Source: Seiridium cupressi
Taxonomy: Eukaryota; Ascomycota; Sordariomycetes; Amphisphaeriales; Sporocadaceae
NCBI GenBank assembly: GCA_036674765.1
Contig: JARVKI010000024.1
Span: 1-64,000, forward strand
DNA: 64,000 nt
Direction of reading: 5' to 3'
The notes beneath the pieces were generated by a model. That model was not told the DNA's origin. It did not search any database and saw only the letters and a list, made by a program, of their open reading frames with translations. The position numbers and the translations under genes are program-made. Below are positions 11,472 through 22,365 of this stretch, piece after piece. Positions within the stretch are counted from its first letter, which is position 1; every line of letters starts with the position of its first letter.

Positions 11472-12657
11472 CTCGAGGACCGGTCTCCTCCAACTCTCGT
11501 CTTCCACTATCAATCGCCAGGAACTCTAGGCATCATTAGCTCCATCCAAGATGATGTTCAGAGATGGATAAGGCGATCATGCTATCCTCGTCCTGCGAGG
11601 ACCCGCCACAGTACCATACGGTACCCCGCACCGTCATCTGGTCGTAAGCAGCAGCCCCGGCCCAAGAGCCCAACCCTTGCGCCCAGTGACAATCAATGGA
11701 GAACTCACCCCATATGCAGGCTGCTATGGATTGCCATCATCGGCGCTTATATCCCACAGTACTCTCGCATACGGACAGATGGCACTAAAGGGATATCCCC
11801 CTACTATATCCTCAACCATGGCCTGTTCTCAACCACAACCCTGGCGCTGCGTTTCAGCCACAGCGTCTTCTACGTGACCTTCAACTGCGTCGTGAGCGGC
11901 GAGCTAGAAGGATGGAAGGGATACTCGGCATCTCTCGATTTTATCGCCGTATTCGTCCAATGGGCGTGCGCCATGGTCTTGTATGAGGCATCATTGTCCA
12001 TGAAATGCAGGGAAAGGGCTAATTCGTGGTCTTAGATTTGCAGTATACGTGCGTCATCGCACGCCCGCTGTGCTACCTGACCAGGCGCCGGTCCGCCGCC
12101 TCTCGGACTGGGCGCCTGAAGAGATGCATGAGCACAAGCTCACGTCCGACAAGATGCGGAGAATCCTCATTGCTTATTCCGCAGTGACCCTCCCCATATC
12201 GCTAGTACTACTCTTCTTCAATGGGCACCCCTATTTCCAGCAAGATCGGCCCCGTACGGTCTTCTATGTCGTCTTCTGGTCAATCTGGATCGCGTTCCTG
12301 TGCGCAATGGACGCATTCCTTGTTGCCTTCCAGTTTATCAAGCAGCTGAAGACGTTCGGCCGTCTTCGAACGCGCGGCGCTCTTAGTATCGTCTCCGTCT
12401 TTGCTCTTTCGGTGGTTCTGATCCTGCTCGCTTTGACTCAGTTCTTTAGATCGAGGGGTAACATATCTCTCCCAAGAGAACATCACGTTAGCTTTGGCCG
12501 CTTCCTGCAGCTGTTTGGATGGGTGTATGGATGCGTGAGTGTCGATGTCATGTACCTGGTAGCTGGGCTGGGATATCTGGTTCTTCTTCAGCTTTGCCTT
12601 GTCTTTGATTGGAATGATTTGTTCGGTACCCGATTTGGTAGGATACAACTAGTTTGA
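11472..12657 (+). pseudogene. PQ-loop-type membrane protein, start and second half missing
   Basis: Two exons (open from 11472 to 11980, then 12036 on) join across a GT-AG intron into a polytopic protein. A PQ-loop motif is visible in WIAIIGAYIPQYSRI, followed by GTKGISPYYILNHGL and VQWACAMVLFAVYVRH. Then come a cytosolic loop (WAPEEMHEHKLTSDKM) and further spans up to LQLFGWVYGC at 12534. PQ-loop proteins are small-molecule transporters such as vacuolar basic-amino-acid exporters, or sweet-type carriers. No ATG precedes the first exon in frame: an upstream TAG sits at 11469-11471. After 12534, where a donor-like GTGAGT occurs, no second PQ motif can be found in any frame. The read-through frame ends at 12657. 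A decayed or incompletely modelled gene is the best reading. An unseen 5' exon remains possible. Confidence 0.45.
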
Positions 12658-12924
12658 GAACATCACTGACACACCTCATTCTAATTCCCATTGTTCTCTT
12701 CGTATATGTCCAAAGGTGCAGACTACTTACATTGCGGTAGCACCTCACGCTCTGGTAAGAGAAAATCAACTAAGTCGGGCAAGACCTAATAATATGCCCC
12801 TCCAGTCTCCAGATTGTATTCCAAATGGGTTGCTCAGATCGTAAAGACAGTGTATGAGTGTAGTCGGGCCATTATTGGGCTCTTGAGAAGTTCAGGTCTG
12901 TGATTCACTTCAATCTATAATTTG

Positions 12925-13010
12925 ATACTCCACTACGCATGATTCAGTGTGCAAGTTCTAGCGGTTGCATACTTGCCACAGTGAATCGTAACCCAGCCTG
13001 ACTTCTGCCC
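12925..13010 (+). repeat. Duplicated promoter segment, copy 1
   Basis: The segment shares GATTCAGTGTGCA, then CAGTGAATC and CCAGCCTG in the same order and spacing with 13875-13960. Each copy lies just upstream of a member of the small secreted protein pair, so the duplication included upstream DNA. Confidence 0.7.
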
Positions 13011-13039
13011 TTCGTTTCTAACCAGCTGAGACAAAGCGA

Positions 13040-13400
13040 CGGCGGCCATTTAACATGCGCTCTTACCGCCATCTGCACTCTCATCGCCGTGTCTCTTAGT
13101 GGCATGTCTGTTGCGGACTTCTATATGCATAGACTCAACCACGGGCATACCTATGAGTTCCCTGACGGCGACCCTACATGTGAGTTACTCGTGGTTCTTC
13201 AATCTATTCGGAGCATGAAGGTTGCTATACGGACAAGCCAGGTATAGGCTATAATCCTGAGCTACAGCCGGATGACCTGTGCTGGGAGTTGAATGCCACG
13301 GAAATGGGTTACCGTAGTAAGTACTTCCATCTTTGGTAAGCGTGTCATCATGATCGATTGGTTGGATAGCAGGGAAGACCAAGATTGTTGATGGTATGCC
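13040..13400 (+). pseudogene. Frameshifted paralogue of the small secreted protein gene
   Basis: This is a degenerate tandem copy of the gene at 14118-14688. The signal-peptide region (LIAVSLSGMSVADFYM) corresponds to LTIIAVSFSGVSLADFSMY of the intact copy, and DGDPTC to DGEPTC. A second piece at about 13241-13316 (GIGYNPELQPDDLCWEL then NATEMGYR, followed by GTAAGT) corresponds to the stretch of the intact gene just before its own intron. The ATG at 13055 is one base out of phase with the signal-peptide frame and reaches a stop after 14 codons. The intact copy has no intron between these two blocks, whereas this copy needs one or has an insertion there. Further 3' matches are too weak to assign. 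Confidence 0.6.
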
Positions 13401-13874
13401 ACTAAGTCCGCAGCCCGGTACCGCAGTGGTGGAGGCTGCTTGACGGTGTGCACTAAATGTACTGCAGTTGGATCATGTAGTGAATATAGGAACATTGATA
13501 GGGGAGCTCGGCCATATTATTCTGTCGGACGCCACTAACGACGCAATCTACGAACAACACATTGGAGAGTTAACTAGGTTGATGGGTCAAATTGAGATAC
13601 ACTGCCTCGGATGTTTGGCTTTAGTTATCATGGCCCGTCGAACTATGCATTTCAGATCCTGGACTATGGAATAGACGTATTGATCAATCCAACTGAGGTA
13701 CGATTCCCGAACCACGTTTTCCGTTCGTCATCTTTCGTGCCTAGAACTACTGTCATTACGGCTGCCCTGAGGCTATTTAAAACTTGAGCGGGCCTGTAAG
13801 ATGCCTCGCATTTCATCATCACAGCAAAATCTGACCATCTTTGGCGTTGATGAGTGAATTCCACCTCAAATAAC

Positions 13875-13960
13875 TAAGCCTGATGATTCAGTGTGCACTC
13901 TCCAGCGTCGCATCACTGCTTCAGTGAATCTTTATCCAGCCTGGCTATTACCTCTCTCCC
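13875..13960 (+). repeat. Duplicated promoter segment, copy 2
   Basis: Partner of 12925-13010. It lies about 160-240 bases before the start codon of the intact secreted protein gene. Confidence 0.7.
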
Positions 13961-14117
13961 TACAAAAATAAACTCGTTCAGTTCTGAGTCTACATAAGCC
14001 TAATAACCATTATTTTTACATCTGCATCAACTCATCAAGTGCATTCTGCTGACTTACCTTACCACCAACTCCACCACACCACCGCCATTTTAGACAAAGC
14101 AACAGCCACCTGCGACA

Positions 14118-14688
14118 ATGCAGTATTTCGCAACCATACTCACTATCATTGCTGTGTCCTTCAGCGGCGTGTCTCTGGCGGACTTCTCCATGTATCTTGT
14201 CCCCGATGGCGTCGGGGATGGCACGAGTGCCGAAGGGTACAAGCTTATCGACGGCGAACCTACATGCGAGAGGCTGAAGTCAGCCACGACCTTCTATAGG
14301 CACGAAGATGTTAGTGGTACCAATTGGGGCGTGCGCCTTCAATCGGAAACGGACACATGGCAGGAGTTGGAGTACAACCTTCATGAGCTCGGCCACTACA
14401 GTGAGTGTTCCCGAGTCACCGCAGACGCCTTTCCCTAGGCGGGTGTCACTCAAGAGCTCTGACTCAAGTAATTCGCGAGGACTTTGCTGACCATCTGTCC
14501 AATTTTTAGCCTGGTATGCTGACCGCAACTCCAAGCTCTACGACTTATCTAACATAGTGGTCGGTTCTTGCAACCGCATCCGTACGAGCGAGGAGCATCG
14601 CGCATGTGACACGATTGTGGCAACTGAACAGATGGCCTGCAAGACATTCATAACGCCGAAATTTGACAAGAACTCACTGGGAACTTAG
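14118..14688 (+). CDS. Small secreted protein of unknown function
   Basis: Two exons (14118-14400 and 14510-14688) encode 153 residues. The first 21 (MQYFATILTIIAVSFSGVSLA) form a textbook signal peptide with an Ala before the mature DFSMY. The mature chain has four Cys, in EPTCERL, VGSCNRI, RACDTI and MACKTF, enough for two disulfides. It has no transmembrane span or GPI-type tail, so secretion is inferred. No known domain is recognised. HELGHY at the exon junction looks like part of a zincin motif but lacks the HExxH arrangement, so protease activity is not proposed. The intron is GT-AG with phase 1. The gene is one of a tandem pair whose upstream copy is broken. Small secreted Cys-containing proteins of this kind are often lineage-specific, and a role outside the cell is all that can be said. 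Confidence 0.7.
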
Positions 14689-15002
14689 GGTCATGGAGAA
14701 CTAGGACGATACACTGTAGTGTAGGTGCGAACTTGGTTGCTATGGGCTTTCTCACATCTTGGGGATCATGACTTTCCATTTGCCCAAGACGAAGCTCGGC
14801 CCCCTGGAATTATTAGCTCGAGTAATTGACTCTTCAGGGATATCCCCTCGCCGCCCTTTTCACCTTTCAGTGTCCCCGTCATGACCATGAATTCACTGGG
14901 AACTCTATTCAGGAGTTAATTTACCAATTTGCTTGTTCATGAGTAGAAGAATTCAGTGGCTTAATATTCAGTCCAGCCGACAACCAAAAGAATATATTGC
15001 AA
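14689..15002. other. Intergenic region
   Basis: About 300 bases with no recognised feature. Confidence 0.5.
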
Positions 15003-15419
15003 CTAGGGGAGCGCTGTGTTTTTCCTGATGGAAATGATAGGTCGGACCTTACAGCTACGGCCTGCATGGGCTGCTATGACATTGAGCAGCTCACTGAGCT
15101 CCCTCATCAGCCAGTCCGGATCCTTGTCGACGAAAACCTTGCCTTTCTCCTGGCTAGAGATATCGCTTTCGCTAACCTGGGGCTTTGTTTCTTCCACTTG
15201 CACGCTCTAGAATTTCCATCGTGGCTGCGCCCTCCTCCGAGCATCAAAAGTCATGAGCTGCGGATCCGGTTGTGAGCCGGCGACGATCAGCAATTGCGCG
15301 TAACAGAAATGACTACATGCCATTGTCAACTGCCCCGCAGCATTAGCCCGGCCCCGAAACACGGCCTCGGGCACGGCGATGCGCTTGACCGGCGACCGCT
15401 TAGCTGTATTGCGAATCAT
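15003..15419 (-). pseudogene. Open frame interrupted by one TAG; unknown protein
   Basis: From the ATG at 15419 a frame of 70 codons (MIRNTAKRSPVKRIAVPEAV onward) reaches a TAG at 15209-15207. It then stays open in the same phase for another ~67 codons (QVEETKPQVSESD to ISIRKNTALP) to the next stop at 15003. A TATTTATA-type box lies about 30 bases above the start on the same strand. No family is recognised. The arrangement could be a small gene with a nonsense mutation, a short intron covering the stop, or a chance frame. Codon composition on both sides of the TAG is similar, which is the reason to report it. Confidence 0.3.
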
Positions 15420-15681
15420 CTGTTCTGACGTTGCATCCTAAGTCGAGTATAAATAATCGTCCCATTTCTCGAGCTCAAATAGAGCACGTCGCAGATTGGA
15501 TTGGACATGCATCCTAGGATAGGGCCTCCTTCATATTCGCATGGGTGGGCTTCATGAATTTGGACTCCCATAAAGGCTTCTATTTGGTGGTGGCGCCGCA
15601 GATAGGATCATAGGACTAGAGTGTAGGGGGTAAAGTTAATACGTTTACGCGAAGCCGCGTATGGTACTACGGAAAGAAGAA

Positions 15682-15793
15682 TCTCTTTTTTTCTTATTCT
15701 CCTCCTCCTTTTCTTCTTCTTCTTCTTTTTCCTTTTTCTTCTTTTTTCTCTTTTTTCTTCCATATTTTTCTATTTGACCTTTTTCTTTTTATT
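15682..15793. repeat. Polypyrimidine low-complexity tract
   Basis: About 110 bases made almost only of T and C, with TTC and CTCC runs, followed by an AT-rich patch. It lies downstream of the adenylosuccinate lyase-like gene. Confidence 0.8.
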
Positions 15794-15998
15794 ACCTAAA
15801 TCATCATCTAGTTAAAATATAAATTATATTTTTTATGTAAGGTAAAATCTTTTTTAAATCTTTCTATATTTATATAACTCTGCCATTAACGTCTCTCTAC
15901 ACTTCACAAACCTTTTAGAAAAAGTCTACGAGCATTAAACTGTTCACCATATTTTATACGCCTGCAATGAGTACTATCTGAGAGATAGGCCGACCAAT

Positions 15999-17930
15999 CT
16001 AAACGCTGAGCTCGGCAGTGGCGGATTCCGTGATGTACTTCTTGTACGGTACCAGTGCCTTCTCCACGGGACCGTTGGCACCGCAATACCTCTCTACGAT
16101 CTCCACGCTGCGGCCAGTGTAGAGTTCAGGCTTGAGCATGGAATCCAGCTCACCCCAAATGGGCTTGAAATACTCGGTCTTTCGAATTCGTTCGACAAGA
16201 TCATTCGCACCACCCTCATTCTTGACAACGCTAGCCGCTTGATGCGACAGGACTCGGATCTCTTCGTGTGCTTCTTGTCTGGAGGCGCCCAGAGAAACGA
16301 GGCGCATCTGCGAAAAATATGTTAGTTCCTTTGCTATCAGAACGACGACGACGACGACAAGGACGAGGAGGGGAAGGGGGGAAGGGGGAAGGGGGAAGGA
16401 GGAGGAGGAGGACAAGAACGACGACAAGGATAGACCCCCCTCACCCCCTCCCCCCTCTTTGTGCGCAGGACACCCAACGACATCGTCACTGCCGTGAGGT
16501 CAACTGGAGGCTCCCTGGCTCTGGTTGTCGTCGTTGTCGTCGTTGTCGTTGTCGTCGCCACTTCTCAAATCTAAAACCTAAATAAAAAAAATATGAAACT
16601 TACTATGCAATTGTTAGCGTTTAAGAATCGCAGAAAGTAGAGCAGTCTCACCAATTATTGTTTCCGTAATCATGAAGGGTAGCTCCTCGTTCAGACGGTT
16701 TTGGATTCGCTCAGGATAAACCACTAGGCCGTCTGAGATGTCTAACATTAAATCAGAGTTAGAAAACAAGCTCAAGGAGGCAGGCAGGGTCCGAAAATAG
16801 ATGTACGTACTGTCGAGTCCGATGAGAATCGCCTCAGCGAGTAGGAACATTTCCGGGATATCCATCCTGCGGATTGCCGAGTCGTCGAGGGTGCGCTCCA
16901 TCCACTGGTCCGATAGAGTGTTGGCGAAACTTGCTGGCTTCGCCATCAGCGCGCGGGCCAACGCCGAGCATCTCTCGGATCGCATGGGGTTTCTCTTGAA
17001 TGCCATAGCAGAAGATCCAATCTGAGACTTTTCGAATGGCTCCTCGATCTCCTTCCACGATGCCAAGTGTCGAATATCGCCACAAATCTTCTGCGCTGTG
17101 GCACCAAGACCGGCGACAGCATTGGCAACGATCAAGTCCACCTTGCGTGTGTATGTTTGCGTCGACACAGAGTAGCAAGCTGGGAAGCCGAACTTCTGGC
17201 AGAGGAGGTCATTCAGCTTGTCACACTTCGATGAGTCTCCGTGGAAAATCTCCAAGAACGACGCTTGGGTTCCAGTTGTTCCTTGGGCGCCCCGGAATTT
17301 GAGCTTGTTTCGCACGTCCTCAATGCTCTCGAGATCCAGCATGAGATCCTGAACCCACTGCGCAGCCCTCTTGCCAACAGTGTGTGGTTGGGCTGCTTGC
17401 AAGTGAGTGTATGCAAGGGTGGGTTCCGCCTTCCACTGAAGCGCAAAGGCAGACAGGTTTGAGATGACCTTGGCCAACTTCTTCAGCAGAAGATCCAACG
17501 CGTCACGCATGATAACGAGCTCAGCATTGTCGGTGACATAACAAGAAGTGGCGCCGTAATGGATAATTCCTGAAGCAGACGGGGCAACAAGGCCAAACGC
17601 ATGCACGTGGGCCATGACATCGTGCCGTCTCTTCTTCTATAAGCTCGAGGTAAGCTTGAATACGCAAAACCGGAAATAAGCTTGATTTCTTACCTCCTCG
17701 ACCCGAGCGGTTTCGAAATCCTCGTCGGTGACTGTGAGGTGAGCCCTCATCTGTTCCAAGGCTTCGTCGGTGATTGTCTCGATGCCGAGCTCCTTCTCAC
17801 TTTCGGCGAGACCTAACCAGAGCCGCCGCCATATGGAGTGCCTCGAGCGCTGGCTGAAGAGGCCCATCATCTCAGCACTGCAGTAGCGGGTGCTGAGAGA
17901 TGTCTGATAGGTATCAAAAGGCGAAGCCAT
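15999..17930 (-). CDS. Divergent adenylosuccinate lyase-like protein
   Basis: Exons 17930-17694, 17636-16811, 16741-~16652 and 16307-15999 give about 486 residues, the normal length for adenylosuccinate lyase. That enzyme splits adenylosuccinate and SAICAR to fumarate in purine synthesis. The fumarate-lyase signature is intact ([15 protein letters not shown]), as are [29 protein letters not shown] and [13 protein letters not shown]. The usual T-H-x-QPAQ catalytic block is changed to [15 protein letters not shown], although the His is kept, and TGQTY has become STQTY. Overall the chain is unusually diverged, so it may be a second copy beside a standard ADE13 elsewhere. Exon 3 should end in phase 0 after TETII at 16653 to join [11 protein letters not shown], but the only GT donor lies one base later. 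The gene is therefore either slightly broken or uses an unrecognised junction. The last intron is about 345 bases and repeat-filled. Confidence 0.8.
16335..16560. repeat. Repeat-filled intron segment with G-runs and inverted GAC/GTC tracts
   Basis: Inside the last intron of the lyase-like gene. GAC repeats at 16342-16358 and about 16422-16430 face GTC/GTT repeats at about 16526-16557, which are inverted copies able to pair. Between them lie four runs of four to six G (16370-16395), fitting a G-quadruplex motif, and a C-rich block (about 16434-16455). Confidence 0.75.
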
Positions 17931-18202
17931 CTTGACTGCTGAGGAAGTGACGATGGGAGGATTGATGCTGAAAATTGTCGAACGAGCTTGAGAAATTTTC
18001 TATGTCTTGCTCCTAGGTTATGTAGTTAGACGCTGGCCTCCGACCCCGCTATGACCCCCCATTGCGATTTTAACTGCTCAGCAGCCTTACCGTCATTTTC
18101 CACCCCGCTAACCCGCCAAAACCCTTGCACGTCACGCTAAGGAAAAGGAAAAACGAGCTCGACGACACCACAAACCCCACTATGGATGGGTTGAGCTCGT
18201 TA

Positions 18203-18394
18203 CGGTCAGTCAGTCAGTAGGTCAGTTAGTTGGCTCGTTCATCGGTCAATCAATCAGTCAGTCAATCAGTCAGTCAATCAGTCAGTCGGCTCGTTCATCG
18301 GTCAATCAATCAGTCAGTCAATCAGTCAGTCAATCAGTCAGTCAATCAGTCAGTCAATCAGTCAGTCAATCAGTCAGTCAATCAGTCAGTCAAT
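18203..18394. repeat. CAGTCAATCAGT satellite
   Basis: Tandem 12-base units (CAGTCAATCAGT and CAGTCAGT variants), plus a longer repeat with the phrase GGCTCGTTCATCGGTCAATC occurring twice (18233 and 18290). The array runs directly into the assembly gap, so its true length is unknown. The frame read through it (Asn-Gln-Ser-Val repeats) is not a gene. Confidence 0.95.
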
Positions 18395-18494
18395 NNNNNN
18401 NNNNNNNNNNNNNNNNNNNNNNNNNNNNNNNNNNNNNNNNNNNNNNNNNNNNNNNNNNNNNNNNNNNNNNNNNNNNNNNNNNNNNNNNNNNNNN
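18395..18494. other. Assembly gap of 100 N
   Basis: Exactly 100 N, the conventional size for a gap of unknown length, placed inside the satellite array. Confidence 0.98.
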
Positions 18495-20001
18495 CAGTAA
18501 GTCAGAAGGTAGTTACCTGGTAGTTATATACGTTGTAACAAATTAGAATTTTCCTCTCCCTATCAAGGAAATGCTCTCGCCGAAAGAGACCCAATAGAAG
18601 GGCCTGATGAGAGAGATCTCCAGAAAGTCTCGGCTAAGAGCCAGGCTGTACTTCTCGAGTTCTGTCTACTTGCTCATTGTCTACCACGGAGGCTCAACCC
18701 TGTGCTACTACAGTCTTACACTCATGTATAATTGTTATGCACATCTTCAAGCTTTCCCGCCCCGTCATTCTGGACGAAGTCCCTAACGAATAGTAATACT
18801 TAATAAATACGAAATGAAAAGGACCTTGACTTGGTCACATCGGAATGAAGAATTCATTTCGACCTTTCGTTCCGGAGCTCAACGATGCGTTGCAGCATGG
18901 CGGATAGGGGTGGGTCCGTGAAACCTTACCTTGGTAGCCTTTACCACTGTTCGCGCCCTCTAAATTGAAATTGAACTCAGTATCTTGAATTTCTAGCTTG
19001 GCTGGTGAATCACCGCTCCTAGGCACCAGTTGACCTTGCGAAGTTACTTTACTAGCTCGGATTTTATGACAGAGACCGGGCCCTCTACATTTCCTCAGTT
19101 CCCGAGGCTCCCTCCATGACTACGAAGCCGAACATGGCGCTATGCTCTACCTACCAAGAATGAGCCGGCCCTGTTCTACTATACAGACCGTCGTTGGCAA
19201 TGCCGATATCGGACAGAGTATGACACGGACTATGATGGTGAGATAAATGAGCTCGACTGGTCAGTTGAGTTCCGCTGAGATTGCCTCGAAACCGGCAAGA
19301 GTGCCCAGAATACATTATACATAAAAGTTTGAAGTCACTACTACAGGCTAGATCTCGTGATATGATAGAAGATAGCAATCTCGAGATTATAAAAAGGCAG
19401 TTTTGCTACTTGGTATAAATCTGCTTCACTAAGCGCGCATGACTTATACCGACATATACTGAACTTATCCACTATCTTACCAATATCATCGAACATTGAT
19501 GAACTGGTCAACGTGGGTGATATATATTCCGGGTTCCATCTTAACGTCTGCTTGAAGCCGCTTGGACCTAGAAAGAAGTCTATGCTGCCTAGAAGTTCCT
19601 TAGTGCCCAAGACTCGGCCGGAGAAGTTCTCAAGCACATAGCATGCACAACATTAAGCTTGTTAAAAGCCTGCCTCGAAATAGGGGCAATTAATACTAAA
19701 ACATGTCTCATTACGAAGATGTCTCGTCTGATATACACATACGGCACAGAATCTAGCCACTTCACATGACGTCCCCCCTTATATCAACTACCAAGCTGTT
19801 TTCTTCTTGTCCCTCATGACAGCTCATATTCATGGGTATCAGGTTTGGCAATATAAGCCCCAATCGCAACACAAACGTCGACCTAGGCGCTGCTTCCATT
19901 TTCATGTCCAAGCGATAATATGTCGGCAAATAGTTTTCCGCTTATAGGGTGCGAAGTCCTAATAACCATCGGCGTATCTTCCATGGTATCTGGGCCTTTC
20001 C
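18495..20001. other. Gene-poor stretch beyond the gap
   Basis: No intact gene. Fragments with coding character are seen: one on the plus strand at 19075-19277 (listed separately) and one on the minus strand at 19637-19341, with phrases such as GSIDFFLGPSGFKQTLRW. Neither could be assigned. Confidence 0.45.
19075..19277 (+). pseudogene. Decayed coding fragment, unknown family
   Basis: One frame reads LHDYEAEHGAMLYLP up to about 19158. The neighbouring frame then reads NEPALFYYTDRRWQCRYRTE and TDYDGEINELDWSVEFR up to the TGA near 19277. Together they look like one protein segment rich in Tyr and acidic residues with a one-base slip. No ATG, splice sites or known domain were found. Confidence 0.3.
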
Positions 20002-21463
<1,462 letters not shown>

Positions 21464-22365
21464 CTTGTGGGTGGAATTGTACGCCAGAGATCCGAGAGGT
21501 TGCTGATTGCGATTGAGTCGCTTGAAGGTGATTTGAGAAGTAAAGTCGAAGTAAAGTTGTGTTCTTCGCTTGACTGGAAGTGAATGGAATGACGCGCCGC
21601 AGGTGGGATGAATGGGATAATTTCAACCATGCGCTCGAGCTCTAGAAACGCGGTTCGCGTAAAGTGGTTGAGAAGAGCTCTAACCAAGGTAGCTAATTCA
21701 GCGCGCTAGGGGGGAACTAGGCCTAGTTGCTTTTGTATCTCGGGCTAATTAAGGTAGGAGACGCAGGTCGCTGAGCTTGACAGATGGGCTCAATTGCCGA
21801 ATTTCTACCGCAACACAGCATTGATGCTGAGGCCCATCTCCTGTAGGTACGGTACCCACCCGACGCTCAGGCACCTGGGCAGTCCACGCTCGTTCCCTAA
21901 CTCAGCCTTGCGACTTCGATGACCGAGATGATTCCTCGCCGACGCTCTATTTGCCGCCCTGTGTAACGAAGTCATCATCCCACCCCCCAAGCTCCCGTCG
22001 ATCCTGCGCAACAAAACCCGCCCACGTTGGCCTCGACTTTGCAAAGAAAAGTCCCAATGTGCTACGCACGAGCTTTGCGAAATTCACTCTGCAATACTTT
22101 CCTTTCCGTATAAGTTCCTTCTGGAGTTTAGGATTCTATATTTCTAGGCCAGTCATTGTCTTTGTTGCCACCCATCTTCATTAATTCTAGTCCCCTGGCA
22201 TCACGATCATTCCAGTCGCAGTCGACCTGCGCAAGTATAGTATCTGCCGCCTTGGTCCTTGACTTTTTGAGAAAGTGCCGCAAGAGCTTGCCTAATCATT
22301 TGTCCCTACTACAACCGACCACATACACGACCATCGCTTCCGCTGCGAAATCAGCTTAAGCAACC
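21464..22365. promoter_or_regulatory. Shared upstream region of hat2 and xrn1
   Basis: About 900 bases between two divergent start codons. It has CT-rich leader character on the xrn1 side. No specific operator could be named. Confidence 0.5.

Noticed and set aside
14380..14400. HELGHY in the secreted protein as a zinc-protease motif
   Set aside because: A zincin needs HExxH; this reads HELGHY, which satisfies only the His-Glu spacing by chance and has no downstream ligand or fold support, and it lies at the exon end.
18230..18523. Open frame of Asn/Gln/Ser/Val repeats through the satellite
   Set aside because: It is produced by the tandem repeat and passes through the N gap; not a gene.
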